64,000 nucleotides of DNA, taken from contig NZ_KB899504.1 in the NCBI RefSeq assembly GCF_000378245.1, positions 62,001-126,000 on the forward strand. Reading direction: 5' to 3'. Source of the stretch: Aromatoleum toluclasticum ATCC 700605. GTDB lineage: Bacteria; Pseudomonadota; Gammaproteobacteria; Burkholderiales; Rhodocyclaceae. Below are positions 49,982 to 59,469 of this stretch, in pieces; the first letter of the stretch is position 1; every line of letters begins with the position of its first letter. The translations under genes and the position numbers were made by a program. The notes beneath the pieces are model-generated. The model made no database searches. It worked only from the letters and a program-made list of their open reading frames with translations, and was not told where the DNA came from.

Positions 49982-52884
49982 CAGATGTCCCTCCCGTCCG
50001 CGATCCCGTCGTCCTGCGCACCATCGCCCGGCAAACGGCGCGCGCGCAACGACTGGTGAGCCAGCGCGACCAGCATCAGCATCGTCGTGCCGACCACGAC
50101 GGCGAACACGCCCAGATCGAACACGAAGGCGCTGGGTAGGTGCAGTTCGCCCAGCAGCGGCCAATCGACATGCGCCGTATGGTTCGTGAGGAATGGATGG
50201 CCGAACGCCCATGCGCCCAGGCCCGTTGCACACGCCAGCAGCAGACCGAACCCCAGCCAGCGGTGCGGCCGCAATTGAAGGTGGCTCTCCACCCACACCG
50301 TACCGGCCAGCATGTATTGCACGAGAATGGCCACTGCGAAGATCAGGCCCGCAACGAAGCCGCCACCCGGCAGGTTGTGTCCGCGCATAAAGAAGTAGGC
50401 CGCGATCACCCCGATGAACGGCAACAGCATGCGCAAGTAGATTCCAGCTACCAGGAGGTATCCGCGGTTGGCCTGTTCGGCTGGAGCCTGCCTGCTTGCT
50501 GGATCGGCCGTGTTCCTTTGCTGCGCGGGCACGCTGGCGCTGTCCGCTGCGGGGCGGAAGCGTCGCAGCAGCGCGTACACCGTGAGCGCGACGACCGATA
50601 GCACCGTGATTTCGCCCAACGTATCGAAACTGCGGAAATCAACCAGCAGCACGTTCACGACGTTGCTCCCGCCGCCTTCGCTCAAAGCGCGCAAGAGGAA
50701 GAAATCGGCAATCGTCGCGGGGGCGGGATGCACCAGTACCGCGTAAGTCAGCAGCGCCATGACGAGGCCGCCCACGACCGCTACGACCATGTCGCGCGAG
50801 CGCCGCATCCAGACGCTGCGCGGAATCGTGAGATGGAGCACTTTGGGTTCGATGCGCGGCGGCAGCCAGCGCAGCCCGAGCAGGATCAGCACGGTCGTGA
50901 CCGTCTCCACCATCAGTTGCGTCAGCGCCAGATCGGGCGCTGAGAGCCACAAGAACGTGGCCGCAGTCACGATGCCCGTTCCGCCGATGAGGATCAGGGC
51001 TGCCAGCCGGTGATATTTCGCCATCCACGCCCCCGCCAGCGCACAGGCGCAGCCGATGACCCAGATGCCCGCGAACAGCGGGTCGGGTTCGTGCAGCGGA
51101 ATCTCGGTCCACACTCGCGGCGTGCCGACGAGCAGCGGGGGAATCACCAGCATCGCCAACATCATCATCAGCAATTGCGGTTGCAGGCGTGCGGTGCCCA
51201 GGTGGTGCAGCAGCCATTGTGCCGAGCGTGTCAGGAACATCATCGAGCTTTCGTAGGCTTGAGCCCCGTTGAAGCGGTAGATGAGCGGAACCTGTTCGCG
51301 CTGCCGCAGATTGAAGTAGCGGCGCAGCACGACGTAGAGCACTACGCCGCCGCTAAGGGCAATCACACTCATCAGCAGAGGCAGGTTGAGCGCGTGCCAG
51401 GGGGCGAGGTCGTATTCGGGCGTACTCGCACCCAATGTCGCGGTGACGGCCAGATGGAGGATGGGCCCGATACTCACGTTTGGCATGATACCGACCATCA
51501 GGCACACGACTACCAGCAGTTCCACTGGGAACCGCATCGAGCGCGGCGGCTCGTGTGGTTCGCGCGGGAATGCGACCGTGGGCGTGCCGAAGAAAATCGA
51601 GATGAAGCGCAGCGAATAGGCGACGCTGAACATGCCCATCGCCACGGCAGCGATGGACATCCACCAGTGCTCGTCGCCGCCCACCAGAGCCGTTTCCGCG
51701 AAGAACATCTCCTTGGACAGGAAGCCGTTCAGCAGGGGCACCCCCGCCATGGCGGCGCTGGAGACGATGGCCAAGGCCGTGGTGACCGGCAGCTGATGAC
51801 GCAGTCCGCGCAGGACGCGCAGATCGCGTGTCCCGGTTTCGTGGTCGATGATGCCGGCCGTCATGAACAGCGAAGCCTTGAAGGTGGCGTGATTGAGGAT
51901 GTGGAAGATCGCCGCGACGATCGCTAGGGGCGTGCCAATGCCGATCAGCACCGTGATCAGCCCGAGGTGGCTGATTGTCGAATAGGCGAGCAGGCCCTTG
52001 AGATCGTGCTGGAAAATCGCGATGAAAGCGCCGATCAGCAGCGTGCACACCCCGGCGCCGCCGATGATCCAGTTCCATTCCGCCGTTCCGGCTAGCGCCG
52101 GCCACAGCCGCACGAGCAGGAAGACGCCCGCCTTCACCATCGTCGCCGAGTGAAGATAGGACGACACGGGCGTCGGGGCGGCCATCGCATGCGGCAACCA
52201 GAAGTGGAACGGGAACTGGGCGCTCTTGGTCAGCGCCCCCAGCGCAATCAACACCAGCGCCACCCGGTATAGCTCGTGCGCACGAATGCGCTCCCCCGCA
52301 GCCAGCACTTCGTCCAGATCGTAGCTGCCGACGATGTGACCGAGCACGAGCACGCCGGCAAGCAGGCACAGTCCTCCTGTGGCCGTCACCGTCAACGCCA
52401 TCCGCGCGCCGCGCCTAGCGTCGGCGCGGTGATGCCAGTAGCCAATCAGCAGGAACGAGGTCAGGCTGGTGAGCTCCCAGAACACCACCAGTTGCACCAG
52501 GTTGCCCGACAGAACCACGCCCAGCATCGACCCCATGAAGGCCAGCAGAAAGGAGAAGAAGCGCGGTACCGGGTCTTTCGGCGACATGTAGTAGCGCGCG
52601 TACAACACCACAAGCAGGCCAATGCTGAGGACCAGCATGGTGAATACCCAGGCCAGACCATCCACGCGCAGCATGAGATTGAGCCCGTGCGAGGGCAGCC
52701 AGGCGAACTCCTCGCGCAGCACCTTGCCGGCTGAAACGGCCGGGTAGAGCAGGCCGGCAACGAGCAGCCCGCAGGCCGTGACGGCGAACGCCAACCAAGC
52801 CTCACGGTTACGGGCATTCTCCGGCATCAGTGCCGCCAGCAGACTGCCGGCGAACGGGACAAGGATTAGTGAAGCAAGCAGCAT
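49981..52884 (-). CDS. mrpA: Fused Mrp antiporter subunits A and B
   Basis: The product has 967 residues. Residues 1-770 are MrpA (NuoL-like) with the translocation Glu in VVFWELTSLTSFLLIGYWHH and Lys in LTKSAQFPFHFWLPHAM. The remainder (about 815-950) is a MrpB domain (FMRGHNLPGGGFVAGLIFAV). An A-B fusion is the mark of group-2 Mrp/Pha antiporters, which have six genes. The start follows a short intergenic gap with a 12-G run. Confidence 0.95.
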   Translation of the reverse strand: MLLASLILVPFAGSLLAALMPENARNREAWLAFAVTACGLLVAGLLYPAVSAGKVLREEFAWLPSHGLNLMLRVDGLAWVFTMLVLSIGLLVVLYARYYMSPKDPVPRFFSFLLAFMGSMLGVVLSGNLVQLVVFWELTSLTSFLLIGYWHHRADARRGARMALTVTATGGLCLLAGVLVLGHIVGSYDLDEVLAAGERIRAHELYRVALVLIALGALTKSAQFPFHFWLPHAMAAPTPVSSYLHSATMVKAGVFLLVRLWPALAGTAEWNWIIGGAGVCTLLIGAFIAIFQHDLKGLLAYSTISHLGLITVLIGIGTPLAIVAAIFHILNHATFKASLFMTAGIIDHETGTRDLRVLRGLRHQLPVTTALAIVSSAAMAGVPLLNGFLSKEMFFAETALVGGDEHWWMSIAAVAMGMFSVAYSLRFISIFFGTPTVAFPREPHEPPRSMRFPVELLVVVCLMVGIMPNVSIGPILHLAVTATLGASTPEYDLAPWHALNLPLLMSVIALSGGVVLYVVLRRYFNLRQREQVPLIYRFNGAQAYESSMMFLTRSAQWLLHHLGTARLQPQLLMMMLAMLVIPPLLVGTPRVWTEIPLHEPDPLFAGIWVIGCACALAGAWMAKYHRLAALILIGGTGIVTAATFLWLSAPDLALTQLMVETVTTVLILLGLRWLPPRIEPKVLHLTIPRSVWMRRSRDMVVAVVGGLVMALLTYAVLVHPAPATIADFFLLRALSEGGGSNVVNVLLVDFRSFDTLGEITVLSVVALTVYALLRRFRPAADSASVPAQQRNTADPASRQAPAEQANRGYLLVAGIYLRMLLPFIGVIAAYFFMRGHNLPGGGFVAGLIFAVAILVQYMLAGTVWVESHLQLRPHRWLGFGLLLACATGLGAWAFGHPFLTNHTAHVDWPLLGELHLPSAFVFDLGVFAVVVGTTMLMLVALAHQSLRARRLPGDGAQDDGIADGRDI

Positions 52885-52929
52885 CAGGTATGGTCAGGGC
52901 GTCGTGGCAGCCAGTTTGCGCGGGGCGGC

Positions 52930-52941
52930 GGGGGGGGGGGG
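52930..52941. repeat. Homopolymer of 12 G before mrpA
   Basis: Twelve consecutive G lie 46 bases upstream of the mrpA start, between that start and the stop of the Usp gene. Tracts of this length are slippage-prone and, in a promoter or leader, can change expression. Confidence 0.85.
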
Positions 52942-52985
52942 CGCTACCGGTCCTCCATCCGCATTGTGTGCAGGACCGGCTCAAT

Positions 52986-53882
52986 CTACACGGTGGAGCG
53001 ATGTGACGGCACCAGCAGCGTGTCGCAGGGCAGGCACTCGAGCAACCTCTCGGCTGTGCTGCCCAGGAGCAAGCTCATGATGCCGGTGTGGCCATGACCG
53101 CTCAACACCACGAGATCGACGTCATTTTCGCGTACGTAAGGCGCCAGCGTCGTCGTGATCGTGCCGCATTCGACTACAGGATGCATGAGGATGCCCGCGG
53201 GAAGGCGAGTTCCGTGAATGAAGGCCTCACACTCCGCGTGCGCGATCTGCGGGGCAATTCCTGCATTCGACAGAGTCATGTTCAGGCCGGACATGGGAGG
53301 AGAGTAAGCGTGATATAGCGTCAAATCACGACCGGGAAAGAACGCAACCGCCGTGAGCAGGGCGTGGCGGGACGCTTCGGAAAAGTCCGTTGCCACCACG
53401 ATCCGCCGGTAAGGGCCGTGCGTCCGACCATGCACGACCAGCAAGGGTTGCCCCAGAGAGCGGGCCAGGCGCTCGTTGGTCGAGCCCAGCAGGGCGCGCC
53501 CAAAGGTCTCCTGACGGGCGACTGCGGTGACGACGAGGTCGACGCTGGTGGCGCTGACTACATCCCGGATAGCTGTTTCGGGCTCCTGTCCGCGCACAAT
53601 TCGGACCTGTACCGGCATCTTCATCCCGGTGAGGTCGCGGACAAGCTGCCGTTGGGCAACGTTCATCAATTGTTCGTCAGTGGCTCCGCTTATCCACGCG
53701 AGCGTCTGATCCGCACACACCGACGGATCGAGGACGTTCAAGGCAATGACCTCGGCCTGCCACTCGCTGGCCAGCTGGCCAGTCCGATCCAGCGCACGGT
53801 CACAGCGTGCGCCGAGGTCAGTCGCCAGCAGCAGACGCGCGGGCGGGCGGTCCGGGGGATGAATCGCGCTTGCATGCGTCAC
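52986..53882 (-). CDS. Tandem universal stress protein (Usp)
   Basis: The product has 298 residues with two UspA-like domains (about 15-150 and 158-295). The second ends with the nucleotide-binding pattern VVLSGHGHTGIMSLLLGSTAE RLL; the first has a weaker version (GRALLGSTNERLA). It is co-directional with the P-type ATPase upstream and with mrpA downstream, a stress-type cluster. Confidence 0.88.
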   Translation of the reverse strand: MTHASAIHPPDRPPARLLLATDLGARCDRALDRTGQLASEWQAEVIALNVLDPSVCADQTLAWISGATDEQLMNVAQRQLVRDLTGMKMPVQVRIVRGQEPETAIRDVVSATSVDLVVTAVARQETFGRALLGSTNERLARSLGQPLLVVHGRTHGPYRRIVVATDFSEASRHALLTAVAFFPGRDLTLYHAYSPPMSGLNMTLSNAGIAPQIAHAECEAFIHGTRLPAGILMHPVVECGTITTTLAPYVRENDVDLVVLSGHGHTGIMSLLLGSTAERLLECLPCDTLLVPSHRSTV

Positions 53883-53909
53883 TTCAGTTCTCCTTGGGTT
53901 GATGCCCGC

Positions 53910-56636
53910 TCACGCGTCACTCAGACGGGCGGCGAGACCGGTACGGCGGATGACGAATTTCTCCAGTTCAGCGACGGCAAACACCAGCAGGCCGGCCGCT
54001 GTTACCTTGCCCCATTCCAATAGCGTGAGATCGGTCGAATCGAAAATGCCATGCATGAATCCCGCATGCGTATAGGCGATCTGCAAGGGAATGCATGCGG
54101 CGATGGCGAAGATGACGTAACGATTGCCGGTCAGTCCTCCCCGGTTCGTGACGGGCGCGAAGATGTAGCGGCTGTTGATCAGGTAGAACATTTCGGCCAT
54201 GACGACCGCGTTAACCGCCATCGTGCGCGCTGTTTCCAGACTCGTGCCGACGGCCAGCTCCGTCAGGAAAAGCCCCAGCGCGCCGGTCATCATCAGCACG
54301 GAGACCATCAACACCCGCCAGATGAAGAAGCCGGACAACAGCGCCTGGCGCGGTGGCCGCGGGCGGCGTTTCATGATGTCGTCCTCGGCCGGCTCGAAGG
54401 CGAGCGCCAGCCCCAGCGTCGAGGAGGTGACCATGTTGATCCACAACACCTGTGCCGGTGTCAGCGGCAGCGCCAGCTCGAACAGGATGGCCGCAATCAC
54501 GACGAGCGCTTCGCCGCCGTTGGTGGGCAGCATGAACAGGATGAATTTCTTCAGGTTGTCATAAACCGCACGGCCTTCCCGAACCGCCGTCGCGATCGTG
54601 ACGAAGTTGTCATCGGCGAGCACCATGTCGGACGCCTCCTTGGCCGCCTCGGTGCCTTTGAGGCCCATCGCCACCCCGACGTCGGCCCGCTTCAGTGCCG
54701 GAGCATCATTCACCCCGTCGCCGGTCATTGCGACCACCTGGCCGTCTTCCTGCAAGGCTTGCACCAGACGCAGTTTGTGTTCCGGGCTGGCCCGCGCGAA
54801 CACGTCGACCTCCATCGCCACCCGACGTAACGCGGCGTCATCCATCATCGCAACTTCCGCTCCGGTGACGAACGGCTTTCCGACGCCAATGGCCAGTTGG
54901 GCGCCGATGGCACGCGCCGTCTCGCCGTGATCGCCCGTGATCATCTTGACGCGGATGCCCGCGTGGTGGCACTCGCTTACCGCCTCGATGGCTTCCTCGC
55001 GAGGGGGGTCGATGATGCCGATCAATGCGAGCAGCATGAATCCCTGCTCTACGTCGGCAGGTTCCAGGCTGCCGGTGGTCGGTGCGCCGCGCTTGCACGC
55101 GACAGCGAGGAGCCGCAAACCCTGTGCTGCCGTGTCGGTCGCCATCCGGCGCCAGTAGTCGACATCCAGCGACCGCTCGCCGTCATGGTTCAGCTGCCAT
55201 TCGCACATGTCGAGAATGCGCTCGGGCGCCCCCTTGACGAAGAGCCAGAAGTCTCCGTCCGGATCGCGATGCCAGGTCGCCATGAAGCGATGCTGCGATT
55301 CGAACGGGATGGAGTCGATCCGCGGCCAAGCCGTATCCCCGGCATGCTGCGAAAATCCCGCCTTGCGTCCGGCCACGAGCAGTGCGCCTTCGGTCGGATC
55401 GCCTTCCACCCGCCACACGTCATCGTCTTCGCGCAGGCGTGCGTCGTTGCACAGCACACCTGCGCGGATCGCCATCGACAGCGCGGGGTAGTGGGCGACA
55501 TCGACGATGCGGCCGTCGATGCTGAAATCCCCCACCGGGGCGTAACCGACGCCGCCGACGTCAAACACGTGGCCCGCACACACCAAGCGTTGCACAGTCA
55601 TCTCGTTGCGCGTCAGCGTGCCGGTCTTGTCCGAGCAGATCACCGTCACCGCGCCCAGCGTTTCCACTGCCGGAAGGCGGCGAATGATGGCGTTGCGCCG
55701 GGCCATGCGCTGCACCCCCAGCGCGAGGGTCACGGTCATGATCGCCGGCAAGCCCTCAGGAATCGCCGAGGCCGCGAGCGCGACGACCATCATGAACATT
55801 TCGGCAGGCGCGTGCTCACGCCACAGCGTGCCGAGCACGAAGGTCGCCGCCGACACGCCGATGATGACCAATGCCAGCACGCGGCCGAAATGGTCGATCT
55901 GGCGCAGCAGTGGCGTCGACATCCTCTGGATGTCTGCGAGCATCTGATTGATCCGCCCCAGTTCCGTCGCGCCGCCAGTGGCCACGACGATGCCGGTCGC
56001 CTGACCGTAGACCACGAAGGTGCCCGAATAGGCCATGCCGTACCGATCGCCGAGTGGGGCGTCGGCATTAACTGCTTCCGTTCCCTTCTCGATCGGCAAG
56101 GATTCGCCCGTCAGCGCCGCTTCCTCGATCCGCAACTCCCGTACGGAAACCAGCCGCAGGTCCGCGGGAATGCGGTCGCCGGAGCTCAGGGTCACCCGGT
56201 CGCCGGGGACGAGATCGGCAGCGTCGAGCTCGCGTCGATGGCCGCCACGTATCACGGTTGCATGCGGAGACAACATTGCGCGAATCGCGTCGAGCGCGGC
56301 CTCTGCCTTGCCCTCCTGGATGAAGCCGATGATCGCGTTGATCACCACCGCGGCGAGCAACACCCCGGTATCGACCCAATGACCGAGCACCGCCGTGATG
56401 GCCGCCGCGCCGAGCATCACGTACAGCAGTATGTTGTGAAACTGCATGATCAGTCGCAGGAGGGGGCCGCGTCGCGCCGGGGGAGTGAGCCGATTCGAGC
56501 CGTATTGCACGCGTCGACGGCGTGCTTCATCCTCCGTCAGGCCATCCGGCCCGGTGTGCAGGACCTGCTCCACGTCGTCCTTGGACAGCGCATGCCAGCT
56601 TGGGGGCCGGGCATGATCCCTGTGGCGGTCGCTCAT
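53910..56636 (-). CDS. P2-type cation-transporting ATPase
   Basis: The product has 908 residues. It has the cation-ATPase N-terminal domain (WHALSKDDVEQVLHTGPDGL), TGES, the P2-type membrane motif PEGLPA, the phosphorylation site SDKTGTLT, GDGVNDAPALKRADVG, and the long C-terminal helices. It belongs with the PacL/ENA/SERCA-like group that moves Ca2+, Mn2+, Na+ or K+ ions. The cation cannot be read from sequence; the adjacent Na+/H+ antiporter hints at salt or pH homeostasis. Confidence 0.92.
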   Translation of the reverse strand: MSDRHRDHARPPSWHALSKDDVEQVLHTGPDGLTEDEARRRRVQYGSNRLTPPARRGPLLRLIMQFHNILLYVMLGAAAITAVLGHWVDTGVLLAAVVINAIIGFIQEGKAEAALDAIRAMLSPHATVIRGGHRRELDAADLVPGDRVTLSSGDRIPADLRLVSVRELRIEEAALTGESLPIEKGTEAVNADAPLGDRYGMAYSGTFVVYGQATGIVVATGGATELGRINQMLADIQRMSTPLLRQIDHFGRVLALVIIGVSAATFVLGTLWREHAPAEMFMMVVALAASAIPEGLPAIMTVTLALGVQRMARRNAIIRRLPAVETLGAVTVICSDKTGTLTRNEMTVQRLVCAGHVFDVGGVGYAPVGDFSIDGRIVDVAHYPALSMAIRAGVLCNDARLREDDDVWRVEGDPTEGALLVAGRKAGFSQHAGDTAWPRIDSIPFESQHRFMATWHRDPDGDFWLFVKGAPERILDMCEWQLNHDGERSLDVDYWRRMATDTAAQGLRLLAVACKRGAPTTGSLEPADVEQGFMLLALIGIIDPPREEAIEAVSECHHAGIRVKMITGDHGETARAIGAQLAIGVGKPFVTGAEVAMMDDAALRRVAMEVDVFARASPEHKLRLVQALQEDGQVVAMTGDGVNDAPALKRADVGVAMGLKGTEAAKEASDMVLADDNFVTIATAVREGRAVYDNLKKFILFMLPTNGGEALVVIAAILFELALPLTPAQVLWINMVTSSTLGLALAFEPAEDDIMKRRPRPPRQALLSGFFIWRVLMVSVLMMTGALGLFLTELAVGTSLETARTMAVNAVVMAEMFYLINSRYIFAPVTNRGGLTGNRYVIFAIAACIPLQIAYTHAGFMHGIFDSTDLTLLEWGKVTAAGLLVFAVAELEKFVIRRTGLAARLSDA

Positions 56637-56824
56637 CGGTGCGTAGCCTCCTGGCAGTCCCCCGCACTGCCTGCTTGCCGGGGATGTACGTGAAAGCGGA
56701 GAACTTTTGTAGCAATATTATGCCGAAGCATGCATAGACCTCCTAACCACGCGGGATACGCACCCGCTAGGATCGATGCCTCCGTGCCGATGCGAAAAGC
56801 ATTCGAATGGAAAGGAAAACGACC

Positions 56825-57709
56825 ATGTTGAAACTGAACCGCCTGCTTGCCGCTACCGACCTCTCCGCCCCGGCTCGCCATGCCGTCGAGCGTGCAGCCC
56901 TGGTGAGCCGGGAAACGGGGGCGCCGCTGGACGTGTTGCATGTGGCCGATCTTGCCCCGTTGGACAAGCTCCGCCACCTCATGGGCAACTCGACGGACGA
57001 GTTGAGGCAGCAGGTGCTCAAGAGCGCACGGGAAAAGTTGCATGATCTTATTGTCATTCTCCAAAATCACTACGCCGTGTCCGCCGGTGCTCATGTTGCG
57101 TTTGGCTCCTTGCTTGCAGAACTGGACAAGGCCGTGGATGTGTCGGCGGCGGGCCTGATCGTTTGTGGTGCTCGCGGCGAGAGCTTCCTTCGGCATATCC
57201 TGCTGGGCTCGACCGCGGAACGGATGCTCAGTCGGGCGAAATGCCCGATGTTGGTGGTCAAGCAAGCTGCTCATGAACCGTATCGAACGGTGCTCGTGCC
57301 GGTCGATTTCTCGCCTTCGTCGCTGCGCGCGATCAGCAATGCGCGGCTTGTCGCTCCACAAGCAGAAATCGTCTTGCTGCATGCATTCGATGTGCCGTTC
57401 GAGGGGCATCTGCGATACGCCGGTGTAGAGGAAGAAGTGATCCGGGGCTATCGCACGCTTGCCCGCCAGGAAGCGGTTCAGAATCTGCATGCCTTGAGCG
57501 CGCAAGCCGGGTTGCCGCCCTACGAGGCACGGCTTGTCGTGCAGCAGGGCCTTCCGTCAACGCACATCATCGAGCAGGAGCAGGAAGCGGACTGCGACCT
57601 GATCGTGATGGGCAAACACGGCGAAAGCATGCTCGACGAATTATTCCTCGGCAGCGTCACCAAGCATGTCTTGGCCGAATCCCAGTGCGACGTGCTCGTC
57701 TCCGTGTGA
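56825..57709 (+). CDS. Tandem universal stress protein (Usp)
   Basis: The product has 294 residues from the ATG at 56825 behind AAGGA; an upstream in-frame Met at 56807 is less likely. Two UspA domains each end with the G-2x-G-9x-G(S/T) pattern (CGARGESFLRHILLGSTAER and MGKHGESMLDELFLGSVTKH). It is divergent from the P-type ATPase across a 188-base gap, so the two may share control. Confidence 0.9.
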   Translation: MLKLNRLLAATDLSAPARHAVERAALVSRETGAPLDVLHVADLAPLDKLRHLMGNSTDELRQQVLKSAREKLHDLIVILQNHYAVSAGAHVAFGSLLAELDKAVDVSAAGLIVCGARGESFLRHILLGSTAERMLSRAKCPMLVVKQAAHEPYRTVLVPVDFSPSSLRAISNARLVAPQAEIVLLHAFDVPFEGHLRYAGVEEEVIRGYRTLARQEAVQNLHALSAQAGLPPYEARLVVQQGLPSTHIIEQEQEADCDLIVMGKHGESMLDELFLGSVTKHVLAESQCDVLVSV

Positions 57710-57943
57710 GCAGTCCTCGCCCGCAGATCAAAGCACGCGCGGGAACGGGGCGCGCCGAGTTGGCCTGCGTCGCCACTGGCTGGCCAGGAAAACCATCAAC
57801 CGGCGGACGCGCGGCGAGGGCCCTGTGTGGTCGGCGACGCTATCCTGTTTGGCGGGAAACCCCTGTTGGCCACTGACGGCAGGGAGGTGCCGCCGGTATG
57901 CGATCGCACCCGGCAAGTCCGGTTCCACCATCGTGAGCGACCT

Positions 57944-58339
57944 TCAATGCCGGCGATCTGCACCCGCTTGGCTGGTGTTGCCGGACTGATCGACCGCGAT
58001 GACCGTCAAGCGGCGCTCGGTGCCGTCGGGAAAATCCCAGTCGATCGCCTGACCCACGCTGAGGCCAATCAGGGCTGCGCCGACCGGCGCCAGGATGGAA
58101 ACCTTCCCCAGCGCAATGTCAGCCTCGTCCGGGAACACGATCTGCACCTCACGATCGAGGCCGGTTCTCTCATCGCGATAGTGAACCCGCGCGTTCATCG
58201 TGACGACGTTCGTCTGGATTGATTCCACGGGAATTACAATTGCCCGTTCGAGTTCTGCACGCAGGGGTGGTGACGGTTGAATCGCCATCAAGCGCACAAA
58301 ATCGACCTCGCTAACGATGATGTTAGTCTCTTGCATCAT
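57944..58339 (-). CDS. rnk: Rnk/GreA-C-terminal-like regulator
   Basis: The product has 131 residues from the ATG at 58339. The C-terminal half carries the GreA/GreB C-terminal fold (VSILAPVGAALIGLSVGQAI DWDFPDGTERRL), and the N-terminal part is the short coiled domain of Rnk, nucleoside-diphosphate-kinase regulator. Rnk proteins bind RNA polymerase. The symbol is given by family resemblance; the precise role here is unknown. Confidence 0.8.
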   Translation of the reverse strand: MMQETNIIVSEVDFVRLMAIQPSPPLRAELERAIVIPVESIQTNVVTMNARVHYRDERTGLDREVQIVFPDEADIALGKVSILAPVGAALIGLSVGQAIDWDFPDGTERRLTVIAVDQSGNTSQAGADRRH

Positions 58340-58484
58340 TTCTCTCGACTCCAGGGGACGTAGCGGCGCCTTCCGCCGATGGTGACACCATGATATGGGC
58401 CGGGCCGAGGCTTGATTAGTCGTTCGGTGGGCACAGTATTGTTTCCACAATGGAAACAGTTAGGAAGCCGCTCGTACGACGTCA

Positions 58485-58700
58485 ATGACACACGTCGTGT
58501 TCGTCCAGATGCTCAAGGCGAAAAGCTTTTCCGGCGCGGCGAAGCGCCTGAGGCTCGAAATCGCTGGTGAGCAAATGGGTCAGTCGTGTCGAAGCCAGGC
58601 TGGGCGTGCGTCTGCCGCAACGAAGCAGACGCCGCCAAAGCCTGACCGAGTTAGGGGGAGGCCTATGCGGGCTCGTCGACGAGATCGTCAGCTAGGACTG
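58485..58700 (+). pseudogene. LysR-family regulator, N-terminal remnant
   Basis: One frame begins MTHVVFVQMLKAKSFSGAAK RL, and after a shift near 58560 another continues SLVSKWVSRVEARLGVRLPQ RSRR and QSLTELGGGL, ending in TAG. Together they are the helix-turn-helix of a LysR regulator. The effector domain is missing. It is related to the intact gene at 61837. Confidence 0.75.
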
Positions 58701-58729
58701 GCGACCTCACTGGTGCCGACGCCACCGCG

Positions 58730-58936
58730 TCAAGCCGCGTCGGCCGGGACGCCCTCCGGTGTCGTGCTCCTTTCGGGCGGCGGCGTTGGGACGAGGGCCC
58801 GCGGATCGCGGCCCGGGTAAAGCACCATCAGGCTGCCAATGCCCCCGAGCCGGTGAAAGCGCGCACTCGGCCTCACGGCAAGCAGCACAAGGCGACTGTC
58901 GTCCTCTAGGGCGTGATCCCGATTCTGCTCTCTCAT
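58730..58936 (-). CDS. Small protein of unknown function (68 aa)
   Basis: A strong ribosome site AAAGGAGA stands 6 to 7 bases before the ATG at 58936, so translation is likely. The product is basic, with a hydrophobic centre (ARFHRLGGIGSLMVLYPG) and a Pro-rich end (LVPTPPPERST). No family was recognised. It lies in the stress-gene cluster beside a second small gene. Confidence 0.6.
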   Translation of the reverse strand: MREQNRDHALEDDSRLVLLAVRPSARFHRLGGIGSLMVLYPGRDPRALVPTPPPERSTTPEGVPADAA

Positions 58937-58975
58937 CGACGTTCTCCTTTAGTCCGTAGCGCTGTCGTCATCGGA

Positions 58976-59206
58976 TCAGGCCGTCATCGGCCGCTTTACC
59001 CACACCCCGTGCGGCCGGTGCAGCAGCACCGCCGATTCGGGCTCGCCGTTCCGGTCAGGCCCCGGTCCGCGGGGGCCATCCAGGAGTACCCCGCGCGGCT
59101 CGCCGCGACGGGTTGCCGCATCAGGCTCGACCCGAAGTTGCTCCTTTGCCTCGCGTGCGGTATCGATGGATGCTCCGCGCGCGATGTCAGCCGGTTTCGT
59201 TGTCAT
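58976..59206 (-). CDS. Small charged protein of unknown function (76 aa)
   Basis: The ATG at 59206 follows AAGGAGG at ideal spacing. The product has Arg/Glu/Asp/Gly-rich, probably disordered sequence (MTTKPADIARGASIDTAREA and ending HRPHGVWVKRPMTA). It ends 39 bases before the neighbouring small gene, so both may share a transcript. Function is unknown. Confidence 0.6.
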   Translation of the reverse strand: MTTKPADIARGASIDTAREAKEQLRVEPDAATRRGEPRGVLLDGPRGPGPDRNGEPESAVLLHRPHGVWVKRPMTA

Positions 59207-59469
59207 GTCGCCCTCCTTTGTCCTCGCGTCGTCTTCGGCGAGGGCGCGCAACCCGTCATCGGGCCACTCCTATGGTAGGCGTCGGGAGCCAACGGGATAA
59301 GCCGGCGCCGCGGAACGTCGCTGTTGTCGTCCGCTCTACAATGATGCGCTCCAAACCCTCATCAAACGGGGGAGGGTGCCGCAATTGTGTCTTGTAGGGA
59401 TACAAGCTGATGCCTCGCCGGTGGCTTATCGGCCCATTGCGAGTGACGTAGGATTCCCTCAGGCGTGCA

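Noticed and set aside
54897-56693. A 598-codon plus-strand frame opposite the P2 ATPase
   Set aside because: The minus strand carries all P-type ATPase motifs in order; the plus frame has no domain.
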